Shown here piece after piece: positions 1 to 9,301 of a stretch of 64,000 bases of DNA. Where the stretch lies: NCBI GenBank assembly GCA_041657845.1, contig JBBABD010000001.1, positions 1-64,000 on the forward strand. The letters are read 5' to 3'. The notes below the pieces were generated by a model that worked only from the letters and a program-made list of their open reading frames with translations, was not told where the DNA came from and made no database searches. A program made the translations under genes and the position numbers. This DNA comes from Parcubacteria group bacterium. GTDB taxonomy: Bacteria > Patescibacteriota > Minisyncoccia > Moranbacterales > JAKLHP01. Position 1 is the stretch's first letter. The number at the start of each line of letters is the position of its first letter.

Positions 1-34
1 TTGCAAAAACTCCCTTTCTTAAATTTGAAATGCT

Positions 35-718
35 TTACTTCGTCAAATCTTCTCTTATTTTTCTCAGAATCAATCCTGCCTCTTCTCTTCCGCCAAGCCC
101 AAATGCCAGGCCAAAAGCCAAAGAAATCGCTGCAATTAGTCCCATAAAAATCGTATTGACCAAAGACGTTGCGATCCCTAGCTGAATTAGCGCGGCAAGA
201 AGCCCAAAAACAATAATTGCCCACTTCGCAACTGTCGCCAGAAAAGCGGCGCTTACCACTCCTGCCACCCTAGTACTTGATCTGACCGCATGGAAAACAA
301 AATTTCCCAGCAAAAAAGCCACTGATAAAATGATAGTAGCGATAACGATATTCGGTATATAAAGAATGACGCTGTTCAAAAATACCGAGACTTGGGTAAG
401 TTTCAGAATATCAGTTGCCGCCATTAAAAATACCAGAATCAAAAACCACTTCACCAGTCCTCCGAAAAATTTAGACACTTTGATTTGAATTCCAGCATCT
501 TTGAATTTTTCGCTCAATTTTATTTTTTCAATAAGCTGATCAACGTGAAGAAGGGTAATAAATTTCTCTGCTATCTTTCCCAGCGCCACCGCAACAATAA
601 GCCCCATAAAAAAAATCAAAAGAGCTCCCAGAAGCGATGGAATAAAATCAATAAAACGCGTCCACAAATCCAAAAGTGACATTGTAATTGCTTCCCCCCA
701 TGTTTGTATCGGTTCCAT
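35..718 (-). CDS. MscS-like conserved TM-helix membrane protein
   Basis: Predicted inner-membrane protein of 227 residues with about five hydrophobic segments (near 25-50, 88-105, 110-142, 150-175 and 185-210). The last segment is glycine/alanine-rich and ends in FGLGGREEAG, which resembles the pore helix of small-conductance mechanosensitive channels. The large cytoplasmic beta domain of true MscS is missing, so this looks like the short 'conserved TM helix' family rather than a full channel. The start is well supported: a perfect AGGAGGTGA ribosome binding site lies 6 nt upstream of the ATG (core at 725-729), which is rare in this window. It is the last gene of a minus-strand run. Role in osmotic response is inferred from family resemblance only. 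Confidence 0.75.
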   Translation of the reverse strand: MEPIQTWGEAITMSLLDLWTRFIDFIPSLLGALLIFFMGLIVAVALGKIAEKFITLLHVDQLIEKIKLSEKFKDAGIQIKVSKFFGGLVKWFLILVFLMAATDILKLTQVSVFLNSVILYIPNIVIATIILSVAFLLGNFVFHAVRSSTRVAGVVSAAFLATVAKWAIIVFGLLAALIQLGIATSLVNTIFMGLIAAISLAFGLAFGLGGREEAGLILRKIREDLTK

Positions 719-767
719 AATTCACCTCCTTGCTATTCTTAATTTTTATATTTTTTTCTCTTTTCTA

Positions 768-3314
768 TTATTGGCCGTCTGTTGCCCCTTGATTGTTATT
801 CTGAGAGCCTTCTCCTGAAACTGAGTTTGAATTTTGAGTAAGTCCGAGATTTTCCGGAGTATTTTCAATTCCCCTCTTGATATTGTTTATCATTTTTTCC
901 AGCTGATTTTTAGTCGTATCTGAACTGCCAGGAAGAAGGTCTATCACTTTTTCGTACTCTCTTATCGCTTCTGATTTCCTGTCAGTATTTTCATAGAGAA
1001 GTCCGAGATTAAAGTGAGAATTTATTTCTTTGTCATTTACGCCGATAATTTGTTTAAACAAACTTTCAGCAGTCTTATTGTCGCTATCTCCTCCCCTGGA
1101 TTGGAATAATCTGGCAAGATTAAATATGTAGTTTATATTATTTCTTCGGATGCTGACAGCCTTAGTCATATTATCTATCGCTTCATCTAATTGCCCTAGC
1201 GATTCTTGAGTTGTGGCTAAATTATAATAACCGGCATCAAAGTTGGATCTTATTTCTAAAGATTTTTGGAACAAATCCCGAGCTTCCTCGATTAATTTCT
1301 TTTTATCTTCAGTTTTGGTTTTTGTCGCTGCCATTTTTTCTTTTATCTGGCCCAGTTTAACATAAAAATTCGGATTATTAGGCTCTAGCTCTAAGGCTCT
1401 TTGATATTCTTTCTCCGCCGAGTTAAGACCTTCCGAAACATACATTCCTGAACTCTCATAAATTTGAGCCAGACCTTCTTCAGCGCTTATGTCGTTTTTC
1501 ATAAGATCTCTTCCTGTTGTTCCAAATTTAATTCCGGCTGACAAATATCCCTTTATTTTATTCAGATCCCTATCTTTTTCATCTTTAAGCATCTCTTTGT
1601 TGGCAAGAAACATATACTCTTGGCCTAGACGGGTAAAATACCTGCCTTCCTTGCTATTTAATTGTATGGCTTTTCCGATTTTCGTTATTGATCCGTCCTC
1701 GCTAATACTTTCGGAAGCAACCGCCTTCCCCATATACAAATCGGCCAGATAAATTTTCCCGAAGAATACGAACAAAAATGCCACTGAAGCAAATATTAAA
1801 AGTGAAATAAACGCCAGTGTAAGAGCGAATTTCGGAGATGTTTTAAGCGAAAAAATGATGAATTTTTCCTTTATGCTGCTTTCCAAAAGCAATATTCCCA
1901 TTGCTAGCGTCCCCATTATTACCAAGAGCATTACCATTATTGATTCCGTTTGGGATATCATAGCATTAATCAAGAGTACGATAACCCCCGATAAAATTCC
2001 CAAGGAATAAATTTTGTTTCTCTCTTTTTCCCGATAAAGCAAAAATATGCTTGTTCCCAGAAAAGTAAGAATAACTAAAACAAAAAGCACCGTCCCTGCG
2101 ACACCAATAGTTGATAAAGATTCCAGCAACACTCCTTCTCCTTCGAAAAATCTCAGATTCATATTGTCAAAATTGCTAGGAAGAAACTTAGAAAAAGCAT
2201 ACCCGTAATTTCCTGGCCCATATCCGATGAAAAAATTATCGCTAAGACTTTCTTTGGATATATCCAAAGCCTTTCCATACGGAACACTGGCGTTAAGAGG
2301 GAGATTAATCTTGGATATATTCACAGAACCTATCATCAAAAATGATAGAACGACAATAAATACTACCATCGGCAGCAAAGTCCAGGCATCATTAGGCCTT
2401 ACAATTTTAGCTAGAACGAAAATCAAGAAAAATGCTGCCCCGATAACAAGCCCGATAAGAGGGAAATGCCCAAATATCGGAAGATAATTGTGAAGAGCCA
2501 GAACAACCAGAAGAGAAGACGCGATCAGAATAGAAAGAATTATAGAATAAATGTTTTTTCTGACCGATGTAATTTTTTCATTTGTCCTTAATTTCAAAAC
2601 CGCCGTCATAAAGATAAAAACCATAAAACAGGCAAAAACAGCAGAGCTTTGAAGCGATCCTATCGTATTTAAAGGAAGCTTTGCCCAAATTGCTTCTGAA
2701 AAAAATAATCTGAAATCGAATATTTTTAAAAGCTCCCAAATAATGGCGACTGCGCCGGAAAATATCATTCCTCTCATCAGCCACTTGAATAAATTTTCGG
2801 TAAAATTGCTTAAAACCAGGTAATACAATATTATGGCTGCGGTAATATTGATAAATCCCCTGGATGGATCCCCGAAAAAACCAACGAAGCTATGCCACCT
2901 GTCAATGGACAAGATAGTTGAAATAAGATAAAAAACCCAAAAAGCGATAATCGGAATATCCAAAGGAGTTTTTCTCAGCTTCATTTCCCCTATATATCCG
3001 CTCTTTGATCCCCAAGCTATTAAGGCTAATAAAATAAAAAAATAAAAATATATCTGCTTCTCGAAAGCAATTCCTTGAAAGCTAAGATTGGTAAAAAATA
3101 AAGGTATGCCCAAAAAAATCATGAATAAGCTGAATTTCATTATGGAATCAATAATCTTGACCAGATTGTTCTGATTTTTATCAAATTCCGAATCGGCATT
3201 TGCTGCTTGTGATTCATCAGGAAATCTTTTCAAAACTCCAGGCGAAATGTCCGAAGGGCTATGAACAGATCCCTCTTCTCTGACATTAACATTTATTTTT
3301 TGTTTCCATTCCAT
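768..3314 (-). CDS. O-antigen ligase/polymerase-like membrane protein with C-terminal TPR repeats
   Basis: Large 848-residue protein. After a ~50-residue polar N-terminus, residues ~55-545 contain about a dozen hydrophobic helices with an extracytoplasmic loop in the Wzy_C position, as in O-antigen ligases and polymerases that join lipid-linked glycans. Residues ~560-810 are tetratricopeptide repeats (for example the repeats around ALELEPNNPNFYVKLG and YYNLATTQESLGQLDEAI), then a Q/N/G-rich tail. This fusion is common in candidate phyla bacteria. Its own consensus promoter lies just upstream at 3359-3388, so it is probably transcribed independently of mltG. Acceptor and glycan are unknown. 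A second Wzy-like protein without TPRs is at 9302-10972. Confidence 0.85.
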   Translation of the reverse strand: MEWKQKINVNVREEGSVHSPSDISPGVLKRFPDESQAANADSEFDKNQNNLVKIIDSIMKFSLFMIFLGIPLFFTNLSFQGIAFEKQIYFYFFILLALIAWGSKSGYIGEMKLRKTPLDIPIIAFWVFYLISTILSIDRWHSFVGFFGDPSRGFINITAAIILYYLVLSNFTENLFKWLMRGMIFSGAVAIIWELLKIFDFRLFFSEAIWAKLPLNTIGSLQSSAVFACFMVFIFMTAVLKLRTNEKITSVRKNIYSIILSILIASSLLVVLALHNYLPIFGHFPLIGLVIGAAFFLIFVLAKIVRPNDAWTLLPMVVFIVVLSFLMIGSVNISKINLPLNASVPYGKALDISKESLSDNFFIGYGPGNYGYAFSKFLPSNFDNMNLRFFEGEGVLLESLSTIGVAGTVLFVLVILTFLGTSIFLLYREKERNKIYSLGILSGVIVLLINAMISQTESIMVMLLVIMGTLAMGILLLESSIKEKFIIFSLKTSPKFALTLAFISLLIFASVAFLFVFFGKIYLADLYMGKAVASESISEDGSITKIGKAIQLNSKEGRYFTRLGQEYMFLANKEMLKDEKDRDLNKIKGYLSAGIKFGTTGRDLMKNDISAEEGLAQIYESSGMYVSEGLNSAEKEYQRALELEPNNPNFYVKLGQIKEKMAATKTKTEDKKKLIEEARDLFQKSLEIRSNFDAGYYNLATTQESLGQLDEAIDNMTKAVSIRRNNINYIFNLARLFQSRGGDSDNKTAESLFKQIIGVNDKEINSHFNLGLLYENTDRKSEAIREYEKVIDLLPGSSDTTKNQLEKMINNIKRGIENTPENLGLTQNSNSVSGEGSQNNNQGATDGQ

Positions 3315-3358
3315 ATCTTTGATTTTTTTAAAATTTTAGATCCTTGATTCCTTAGTCA

Positions 3359-3388
3359 ATTATAGTAAATGCAAGAGCACATTGTCAA
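3359..3388 (-). promoter_or_regulatory. sigma70-type promoter for the O-antigen ligase/TPR gene
   Basis: On the minus strand TTGACA (3383-3388) and TATAAT (3359-3364) are separated by 18 nt. Both hexamers are full consensus. The promoter sits directly after the mltG stop codon and about 45 bp upstream of the start at 3314. Confidence 0.8.
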
Positions 3389-4408
3389 TTAAAGTCCGAC
3401 TTTTGATTTGTTGGCATTATGTTCCTCTAGCGTCTTGGAAAAAACTGTTTCTCCCGTCTCAGGATCGCTTAGAAAATAATTATAGCCGGTTTCCTTTGGA
3501 TAAATGGCCGCTTCAATAGAGGAAAGCCCGGGATTGTTTATTGGACCGGGAGGCAATCCTTTGTTCATATATGTATTATAAGGAGAATTGATCCTAGTAT
3601 CTTCGAAGGAGTATTGTTTTTTATTTTCTCCCAGGATATAGGCGATTGTAGCGCAACTTTGAAGGGGCTGGCCGTTTTTTATGCGATTCCAAAATATTCC
3701 GCTGACTGTTTTCTTGTCTTCCTCTTTTTTGACTTCCCGTTCAATAATACTAGCCATCGTTACAATATCTTCAAGGCTTTTTCCTTGTTTTTTTATTTCA
3801 TCCCTGAGATCGGGAGCGAATCTGTTGTCAAAATCAGAGAGAATTTTTCTAACTATATCTTCAGATGTAAGTTTTTGGGAAAAAAAATAGGTATCAGGAA
3901 AAAGATATCCTTCCAGAGAAATCCCCCTGGGAAGCAGGCTAAAAAATGAATATTTGCTTGTTAAGTCGTAAGACGGATTTTTGACGATATCCAAGAACTC
4001 AGCTCCGGAAAAACCCTTGGAAGAGAGTCTTTCTGCAACCTTTTTACTATCCCAACCCTCTGGAAAAGTTATTTTTAAAAATTTATTTTGCTCTCGCGTT
4101 ATTGTTGCTGCTATTTCCGGGATAGTCATTTTTCCATTCAATTCATAATCTCCAGGAAGAATTTTGCTCAGCAATTCGTGCGTCCGCGAATAATAATAAA
4201 AGTAGATTTTACTCGAAATCAATCCTTCCTTTTTCAATTTATCCGAAACTGCGCTGTTTCCCTCTCCTTTTTCTATTTTAAATATTTTCACATTTTCATA
4301 TGAGCCATGGGAATAATAAACCTGGTAGCGAAAATAAAAAAAAGAACCGGCAATTGCAGCCAATATGACAATCAATAAAATTAAAATTTTTATTCCTTTA
4401 TTTAACAT
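3389..4408 (-). CDS. mltG: Endolytic murein transglycosylase MltG (YceG family)
   Basis: Membrane-anchored lytic transglycosylase that cuts nascent peptidoglycan strands and so sets glycan length. The 339 residues show one N-terminal TM helix (~7-28), a LysM-like region (~40-105) and the YceG catalytic domain. Diagnostic pieces are LEGYLFPDTY (165-174), MASIIEREV with the catalytic glutamate at E223, and SPYNTYMNKGLPPGPINNPG toward the end. Length matches the family. It follows pcm with a 32-bp gap on the same strand. No Shine-Dalgarno site is visible, as for most genes here. It shows the cell makes murein even though the rest of the locus is devoted to surface glycan. Confidence 0.95.
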   Translation of the reverse strand: MLNKGIKILILLIVILAAIAGSFFYFRYQVYYSHGSYENVKIFKIEKGEGNSAVSDKLKKEGLISSKIYFYYYSRTHELLSKILPGDYELNGKMTIPEIAATITREQNKFLKITFPEGWDSKKVAERLSSKGFSGAEFLDIVKNPSYDLTSKYSFFSLLPRGISLEGYLFPDTYFFSQKLTSEDIVRKILSDFDNRFAPDLRDEIKKQGKSLEDIVTMASIIEREVKKEEDKKTVSGIFWNRIKNGQPLQSCATIAYILGENKKQYSFEDTRINSPYNTYMNKGLPPGPINNPGLSSIEAAIYPKETGYNYFLSDPETGETVFSKTLEEHNANKSKVGL

Positions 4409-4440
4409 TTTGAAATCTTTAGAACTTATGTCCTGAATTC

Positions 4441-5061
4441 TTACGATTTTTGAATAAGCGGTACAAAAGAGAATCCGGGGAACTCTTCTTTGTAGAAATC
4501 ATCTTCTCCCTTTTTTTCCAAATACCAGATATCATTATGAACAGGAATAACCATTTTTCCTCCTATTTTTAATTGGCTCTTGAGCGCATCTGGAACGTCA
4601 TCGGTCATTGCCGAAACTAAAATCCTATCATAAGGAGCATTCTTTTCAAATCCATTGTTGCCATCTTCGCAATAAAATTCAGCTATTCCATCTCTAACGA
4701 AGTGGAACTTGTCTGTATTTTTCTTCCCTTGCTCGCAAAGTTCCAAAATTCTTTCAAGTGCAATTATTTTCCCCTTGAGGCCGACAATGTACGAAAGAAG
4801 CGCTGTTGTCCATCCGGAACCACTGCCAATATCCAGGATATTTTGTCCTTTTTCCGGATTCAGAAGTTCAAACATAAAAGCCATCGTGAGCGGTTGAGAA
4901 ATTGTTTGTCCATATCCTATCGGAAGGGGAATATTTGCTTCTGCCTCTTTTTCGAATTCCGAAGGAACAAATTCAATTCTTCCAATTTCAGAAAAGGCAT
5001 CGATAATAATATCTGATTTCAGATAACCCTTCCTCATCAGATCGTTTACTAAGCGGATCAT
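4441..5061 (-). CDS. pcm: Protein-L-isoaspartate O-methyltransferase
   Basis: Cytosolic SAM-dependent repair enzyme that methylates isoaspartyl residues in damaged proteins. At 206 residues it has the usual length. The family signature GYGQTISQP (49-57) precedes SAM motif I, NILDIGSGSGWTTALL (74-89), and later motifs include YDRILVSAM and LKIGGKMVIPV. It lies between yjbQ and mltG on the minus strand, with 92 bp of AT-rich sequence upstream in which I see no strong promoter. Confidence 0.93.
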   Translation of the reverse strand: MIRLVNDLMRKGYLKSDIIIDAFSEIGRIEFVPSEFEKEAEANIPLPIGYGQTISQPLTMAFMFELLNPEKGQNILDIGSGSGWTTALLSYIVGLKGKIIALERILELCEQGKKNTDKFHFVRDGIAEFYCEDGNNGFEKNAPYDRILVSAMTDDVPDALKSQLKIGGKMVIPVHNDIWYLEKKGEDDFYKEEFPGFSFVPLIQKS

Positions 5062-5153
5062 AAATAAAAGCTAAGAGTTAAAAGCGCAAGATTAAAAATT
5101 CTTTATATTTTTTTCACAAAATAGCGCCGTAGCCTTTGGCCTTTGTATCCCTA

Positions 5154-5627
5154 TTATATTCCAATCACTTGAACAACTAAATCTCTTTTTCTTGAACCAT
5201 CAAATTCTACCGCAAAAATTGACTGTTTTTCAGTAATAAGCATCTTCCCCTTCTCAACCGGAACGGTTTCGCTGACACCGATTAAAATATTCTGGCAATG
5301 AGCTTGTCCATTGCTTCTTCCGTCGGCATTTCTCCCTCTCCTGAGCTCAAATAGATCATGCGAATATTGATTATCTACCGGAACCAAACGATGAAAAACT
5401 TTTTGAAAATCCTGAATGAGCATCGACTCATTATGATTAATCATTATTCCCATCGTAGTATGGGGGGAATAAATCACCACCTGTCCTTCTCTTATTCCAG
5501 AATCATCGACTACTTCCTGAACCTTGTCGGTAATATCAATAAATTCAATCTGCGTTGTTGATTCTACATTAAATTTTTGTTTGTATATTTTCACCCTGTT
5601 AAGTATTATTTTTAACATTGCTAACAA
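5154..5627 (-). CDS. yjbQ: YjbQ family protein (UPF0047)
   Basis: Small cytosolic YjbQ/UPF0047 protein, a family linked to weak thiamine-phosphate synthase activity. The hallmark IYSPHTTMGIMINHNE lies near residues 48-63, followed by the conserved H-D-RR-NADGRSNGQAH block and a C-terminal FDGSRKRDLVVQVIGI. The start is uncertain. The first ATG (5627) lies inside a perfect hairpin (5604-5641), and the family core begins at VKIYKQKF, so GTG at 5594 or ATG at 5618 are alternatives. No clear ribosome binding site fits any of them. The 172 bp upstream carry the inverted-repeat structure listed separately. Confidence 0.88.
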   Translation of the reverse strand: MLAMLKIILNRVKIYKQKFNVESTTQIEFIDITDKVQEVVDDSGIREGQVVIYSPHTTMGIMINHNESMLIQDFQKVFHRLVPVDNQYSHDLFELRRGRNADGRSNGQAHCQNILIGVSETVPVEKGKMLITEKQSIFAVEFDGSRKRDLVVQVIGI

Positions 5628-5753
5628 TGTTAAAAATAATAATTTTAAATTTTTATTTTAACCTACATTTTAATATTTACTAAAATTACAATTATTCACA
5701 AAAACTTAGATACAAATTACAAAAAAAATTTAAAATTTACTTAACAGGGTGAA
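5590..5753. repeat. Inverted repeat pair with internal 17-bp hairpin at the yjbQ start
   Basis: A 16-bp sequence at 5590-5605 (ending CACCCTGTTAAGTA) recurs as an exact inverted copy at 5738-5753. Just inside the left copy is a perfect hairpin with a 17-bp stem (5604-5620 and 5625-5641) and loop CTAA. The enclosed 132 bp are extremely AT-rich and non-coding apart from the first yjbQ codons. It resembles a small non-autonomous element or a structured 5' leader. Confidence 0.7.
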
Positions 5754-5799
5754 TATTCAATCCAACCTAATTCAATAATACACCCAAAAGGCAAATCCG

Positions 5800-6714
5800 T
5801 TAATTCCCCAATTTATTTTTTTGATATACGCTACTGGCCGCAATTGCACCCTCAGAAACAGAGGTAATGAGCTGGCGAAGCTTATTCGACCCGGTAGTAG
5901 CATCTCCTGCCGCATATATTCCGGAAATATTAGTATTTTGATCGCTTTTTACAATAATATATCCCTCGCTATCCATCTCAGCCCCGATTTGTTTTGCAAT
6001 TTCCACTCCGGGAACTGATCCGATTTCAACAAAAACTCCAGAAACCGGAATTTTTTTGTTTTCATCTTTGAACTTGCAGACGATTCCCGTAACCTTGCTG
6101 TTTCCCTCTATCCGAGCAACTCCCTGGCATTCGCACAAATCTATTTTTTCATTTTCTTTTATTTTTTCTTGAAGCGCCGGCTCCATTATTAATTTTCCTT
6201 CCGGATAAAAAATATTTACCTTGCTGGCGAATTCCCCAAGATGAATGGCCGCTTTTGCCGCTGAATCTCCGCCTCCAACAACTGCCACATCTTTTCCGCG
6301 AAAAAACATCGCATCGCAAATGGCGCAGTAAGAAACTCCCTTGCCGACAAATTCATCTTCTCCGGGAACATTTAATTTTCTCGGCTTCATTCCCAGCGCT
6401 AAAATAATATTTTTTGTCTGATACTCAACTCCCCCTGCCGTTTCTACGCTAAATAAATTATCTTGCTTGAAAATCTTTTTGACTTCATCCTGAATAATTT
6501 CTGCTCCCAATTTTTTTGCCTGATCGGAAAATTTTCCAATAAGTTCAGGGCCGGAAATCGACTCAAATCCCGGCCAATTTTCAATTCTTGAAGTTTTCAC
6601 AATCTGTCCGCCAAATTCTTTGCCGATTACCAAATGCTTTATTTTATATCTGGAAGCGTATATCGAAGCACCAAAGCCTGCTGGTCCGGCACCGATAATT
6701 ATCAAATCATACAT
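5800..6714 (-). CDS. trxB: Thioredoxin reductase
   Basis: FAD- and pyridine-nucleotide-dependent disulfide reductase of the cytosol, 304 residues. The N-terminal FAD motif is GAGPAG (8-13), the redox site is C130-A-I-C133 in SYCAICDAMFFRGK, and the nucleotide motif GGGDSA (147-152) follows. The C-terminal FAD motif is IYAAGDATTG. CAIC replaces the more common CATC, and both cysteines are kept. NADPH versus NADH preference was not judged. It lies 44 bp downstream of the LCP gene on the same strand; no thioredoxin gene is in the window. Confidence 0.95.
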   Translation of the reverse strand: MYDLIIIGAGPAGFGASIYASRYKIKHLVIGKEFGGQIVKTSRIENWPGFESISGPELIGKFSDQAKKLGAEIIQDEVKKIFKQDNLFSVETAGGVEYQTKNIILALGMKPRKLNVPGEDEFVGKGVSYCAICDAMFFRGKDVAVVGGGDSAAKAAIHLGEFASKVNIFYPEGKLIMEPALQEKIKENEKIDLCECQGVARIEGNSKVTGIVCKFKDENKKIPVSGVFVEIGSVPGVEIAKQIGAEMDSEGYIIVKSDQNTNISGIYAAGDATTGSNKLRQLITSVSEGAIAASSVYQKNKLGN

Positions 6715-6758
6715 ACTTTTTTACTTTATAAACTTTACAGGCTTTACGAACTTTCAAC

Positions 6759-7961
6759 TTACCTTGGTTTTGCATCTGACTGGCTTCCCAATGTGAATAC
6801 GTTTTCAAACATATTTTTGATTCTGTCGTAATTGTCTCCCCTGGGAAGCAAGATATATCCGGCTCCGTTGGTATTTTGCGGAGCATAAAGAAGTCCCTCC
6901 TCCGAATCCTCCATCACCCTCTGAATTATTTGCGGGGTTTGTATCCCCTGATAAATTGAAAACATTTTTTTCATTTCCCAAGCCTGCATATCAGTTCTCA
7001 CATTGTCTCCCAGAGCGTTAAGAACCGCATTCACCTTTCCAAAATCGCTGAGCGTTCCGATACTCATTGCCTTATCTTTTATGCTTTGAATCACCAACTG
7101 CTGGCGCTTAGCCCTTTCAAAATCGCTGGAACCATATCTTGATCTGGCATAACAAAGCGCCGTCGCGCCATCCAATTTATTGAGTCCCGCTGGCAAAGCA
7201 AAATTTCCTCCGCATTCCGGATTAGCATTGGTACAAAGAGGATATTGAGCCACGATTTTTCCTTTTTCATTTTTCTTTATGTCAAATTCTCCGGTCGGAA
7301 CAGTGTATACGCCGCCTTTATCTCCATCGCAAACTTGAGCTTCATTAAACTGCAATGCTTCAGTAAAAGGCTTGCTTAATGTCACTTCTATTCCGCCAAC
7401 CGCATCAACCAAATCTGTAAACCCCTTGAAATTTATACTAACGCCATAATGTATTTCTATCCCGGTTATTTCCCCCACCACTCTTTGCATATCTTCAATT
7501 CCTCCTTCCTTTCCTCTTTCCATTCCATGAGCATAAACAGCATTTATTTTCTCCTGATTTTCCGTCCCGGGAACTTGAACATAAAGATCTCGTGGAATCG
7601 AAATCATTGCAATCTTATTTTCGGCCGGCTTTATGCTTACTACCATTATCGTGTCAGCTAAAAGCCCTCCGCCAGAAACATTTTCTCCGCGCATTCCTAA
7701 AAGCAGAATGTTTATCCTTCCTTCTTTTTCGCCTTTAACCGTATCGCCCACTCCGGGAACTGAATGAAGAAGGCTTGAAAAAAGGCCTCCTTTGGTAGAA
7801 ACTTTGTTGAGAATATATCCGGTCTTGAAAGCAACAGCTCCTCCAATAACAAAAAGTACAGCCAAAATTATTAAGGTTATTTTCAGCCATTTTCTTTTTT
7901 TCTTTGGATTATTGGATTCGTCTTTCATGTAAAAACTTCTTCGGCTTGATAAATTATCCAT
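6759..7961 (-). CDS. LytR-CpsA-Psr (LCP) family glycopolymer transferase
   Basis: LCP proteins transfer lipid-linked glycopolymers to peptidoglycan on the outer face of the membrane. The 400-residue protein has a short basic N-terminus, one TM helix (~27-49) and an extracytoplasmic LCP domain from ~82. Diagnostic elements are RINILLLGMRG, the pyrophosphate-binding L-A-D-T-I (D103), SIPRDLYV (R124) and the late motif RYGSSDFERAKRQQ. A Cys-containing insert (~210-260) interrupts the domain. Start could also be M12. With two Wzy-like proteins and the GT cluster nearby, it is the likely wall-attachment step for one of the glycans (inference). Confidence 0.93.
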   Translation of the reverse strand: MDNLSSRRSFYMKDESNNPKKKRKWLKITLIILAVLFVIGGAVAFKTGYILNKVSTKGGLFSSLLHSVPGVGDTVKGEKEGRINILLLGMRGENVSGGGLLADTIMVVSIKPAENKIAMISIPRDLYVQVPGTENQEKINAVYAHGMERGKEGGIEDMQRVVGEITGIEIHYGVSINFKGFTDLVDAVGGIEVTLSKPFTEALQFNEAQVCDGDKGGVYTVPTGEFDIKKNEKGKIVAQYPLCTNANPECGGNFALPAGLNKLDGATALCYARSRYGSSDFERAKRQQLVIQSIKDKAMSIGTLSDFGKVNAVLNALGDNVRTDMQAWEMKKMFSIYQGIQTPQIIQRVMEDSEEGLLYAPQNTNGAGYILLPRGDNYDRIKNMFENVFTLGSQSDAKPR

Positions 7962-7975
7962 TTGCTTATAACCCG

Positions 7976-8045
7976 CAAATATACAAATCGACTACAAATC
8001 TACAAATGCACAGGAATTATAAAAAAAATATAATTTGTATATTTG
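7976..8045. repeat. Word-repeat spacer with 13-bp inverted repeat
   Basis: The gap between the LCP gene and the downstream GT4 is built from repeats of TACAAAT on the left and ATTTGTA on the right. A perfect 13-bp inverted repeat, CAAATATACAAAT at 7976-7988 and ATTTGTATATTTG at 8033-8045, brackets it. No promoter or gene is visible. It belongs to the class of self-similar spacers found across the window. Confidence 0.75.
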
Positions 8046-8077
8046 TAATGTATTTGTAAATTAGTTGGGGAATTATT

Positions 8078-9298
8078 TTACTTTTTTAAATATACTTCCA
8101 ACAATTTATATGCAGCTTTTTTCCAAGAAAAAAAATCAAGCCTCTTCGTTCCGAGATTAATCAAGTTTTCTCTTAATTTTTCATCTGCCAGAATATTATA
8201 TAATTTTTCTTGCATTTCATCAATGCTCTCTGAATTAAAATACAATGCTCCGTCTTCGGCTATTTCGCGATGAACCGGAATATCCGAAGCTAAAACCGAA
8301 ATTTTCCGGCTAATTGCCTCGAGGATCGGAATTCCAAATCCCTCATAAAGTGAAGGAAAAACAAAAACTTTCGCCAGCAAAAACAAGGCCGATTTATCCT
8401 CTTCCTCGACAAATCCGGAAAAAATAATACCGTCCGACAAATTTAATCTGGCAATTTCCTCGTCTATTCTTTTGTCAAAATTATGCGCATTCCTGTTTCC
8501 AGCCAGCACTAATTTTATTTCTGGCATTCTTTTTTTCACTTCAGCAAAAGCCCGGATCAGCATTGGAATATTTTTTCTCGGCTGAAGCGTTCCAATGTAT
8601 AAAATATATTCCTCCGGAAGATTATATTTTTTTCTAATTGCAAAAAGTTCATTTCCGGAATAGTCACTTTTGAGAAAATCTTCGCTTACGGCATTGTAAA
8701 CCACTTTAATCTTTTCCGAATCAGTTTGGTAATATTTAATAATTTCCTTTTTGGTAAATTCGGAAACCGCAATAACCTTATCTGCCCGCTTGATGCTCAT
8801 GGGTATCAGAACTTTCAGAAAAAATAAGTCTGACTTTTTGATAAATTCCGGGAAAGCCAAAAAAGAAACGTCGTGGATATGGGTAATAATTTTTATTTTT
8901 TTTGAAACAAAAAACGGAGTAATGTATTGCGTATGATAAGCGTCTACTGGATTTTTTCTAAGATAATTCGGCAAAGTCCAAAGATTCCAAAGGAATTTGT
9001 TGTTTATTAATGTCATTCCGCACTTGATGCGGAATCTGCATAATCGACTTTTCGGAAGCTTAGATTCCCGCTTTCGCAGGAATGACAAGGAAAGAGAAAC
9101 GGTCTTAAAATTCTTCTTATCCACAATTCCCAATCTCGCTACAGTATACTGTAATACTGTAGTATCGGCTGTGTCGGTAAACAGCAAATATTCGTTCTCG
9201 TTATCGATTTTCGCCAAATTTTTCACCAAATTAAAAAACACCACTTCATCGCCGGTTCTTTGTTTCCCGATATTTCGAATATCGATTCCAATTCGCAT
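8078..9298 (-). CDS. Glycosyltransferase family 4, carrying an in-frame REP insertion
   Basis: GT-B fold cytoplasmic glycosyltransferase of 406 residues. It starts MRIGIDIRNIGKQRTG; the acceptor half is followed by the GT4 donor site with YIGTLQPRKNIPMLI (~235-250) and SLYEGFGIPILEA (~315-327, the E-x7-E motif). Residues 71-96 (LSFLRKRESK...RFRIKCGMT) are the translation of a 75-bp REP-like palindrome and are foreign to the fold; because 75 is divisible by three, the frame survives. Only 3 bp separate it from the Wzy-like gene upstream. Sugar specificity cannot be read from sequence. Confidence 0.9.
   Translation of the reverse strand: MRIGIDIRNIGKQRTGDEVVFFNLVKNLAKIDNENEYLLFTDTADTTVLQYTVARLGIVDKKNFKTVSLSLSFLRKRESKLPKSRLCRFRIKCGMTLINNKFLWNLWTLPNYLRKNPVDAYHTQYITPFFVSKKIKIITHIHDVSFLAFPEFIKKSDLFFLKVLIPMSIKRADKVIAVSEFTKKEIIKYYQTDSEKIKVVYNAVSEDFLKSDYSGNELFAIRKKYNLPEEYILYIGTLQPRKNIPMLIRAFAEVKKRMPEIKLVLAGNRNAHNFDKRIDEEIARLNLSDGIIFSGFVEEEDKSALFLLAKVFVFPSLYEGFGIPILEAISRKISVLASDIPVHREIAEDGALYFNSESIDEMQEKLYNILADEKLRENLINLGTKRLDFFSWKKAAYKLLEVYLKK
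9012..9086. repeat. REP-like palindromic element inside a GT4 gene
   Basis: Starts GTCATTCCGCACTTGATGCG and ends CTTTCGCAGGAATGAC, giving inverted ends GTCATTCC/GGAATGAC plus inner stems. It is 75 bp, an exact multiple of three, and lies wholly within the coding frame of the GT4. Its ends match the intergenic copies at 18153-18264 and 50749-50858. Confidence 0.85.
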
Positions 9299-9301
9299 TT
9301 A

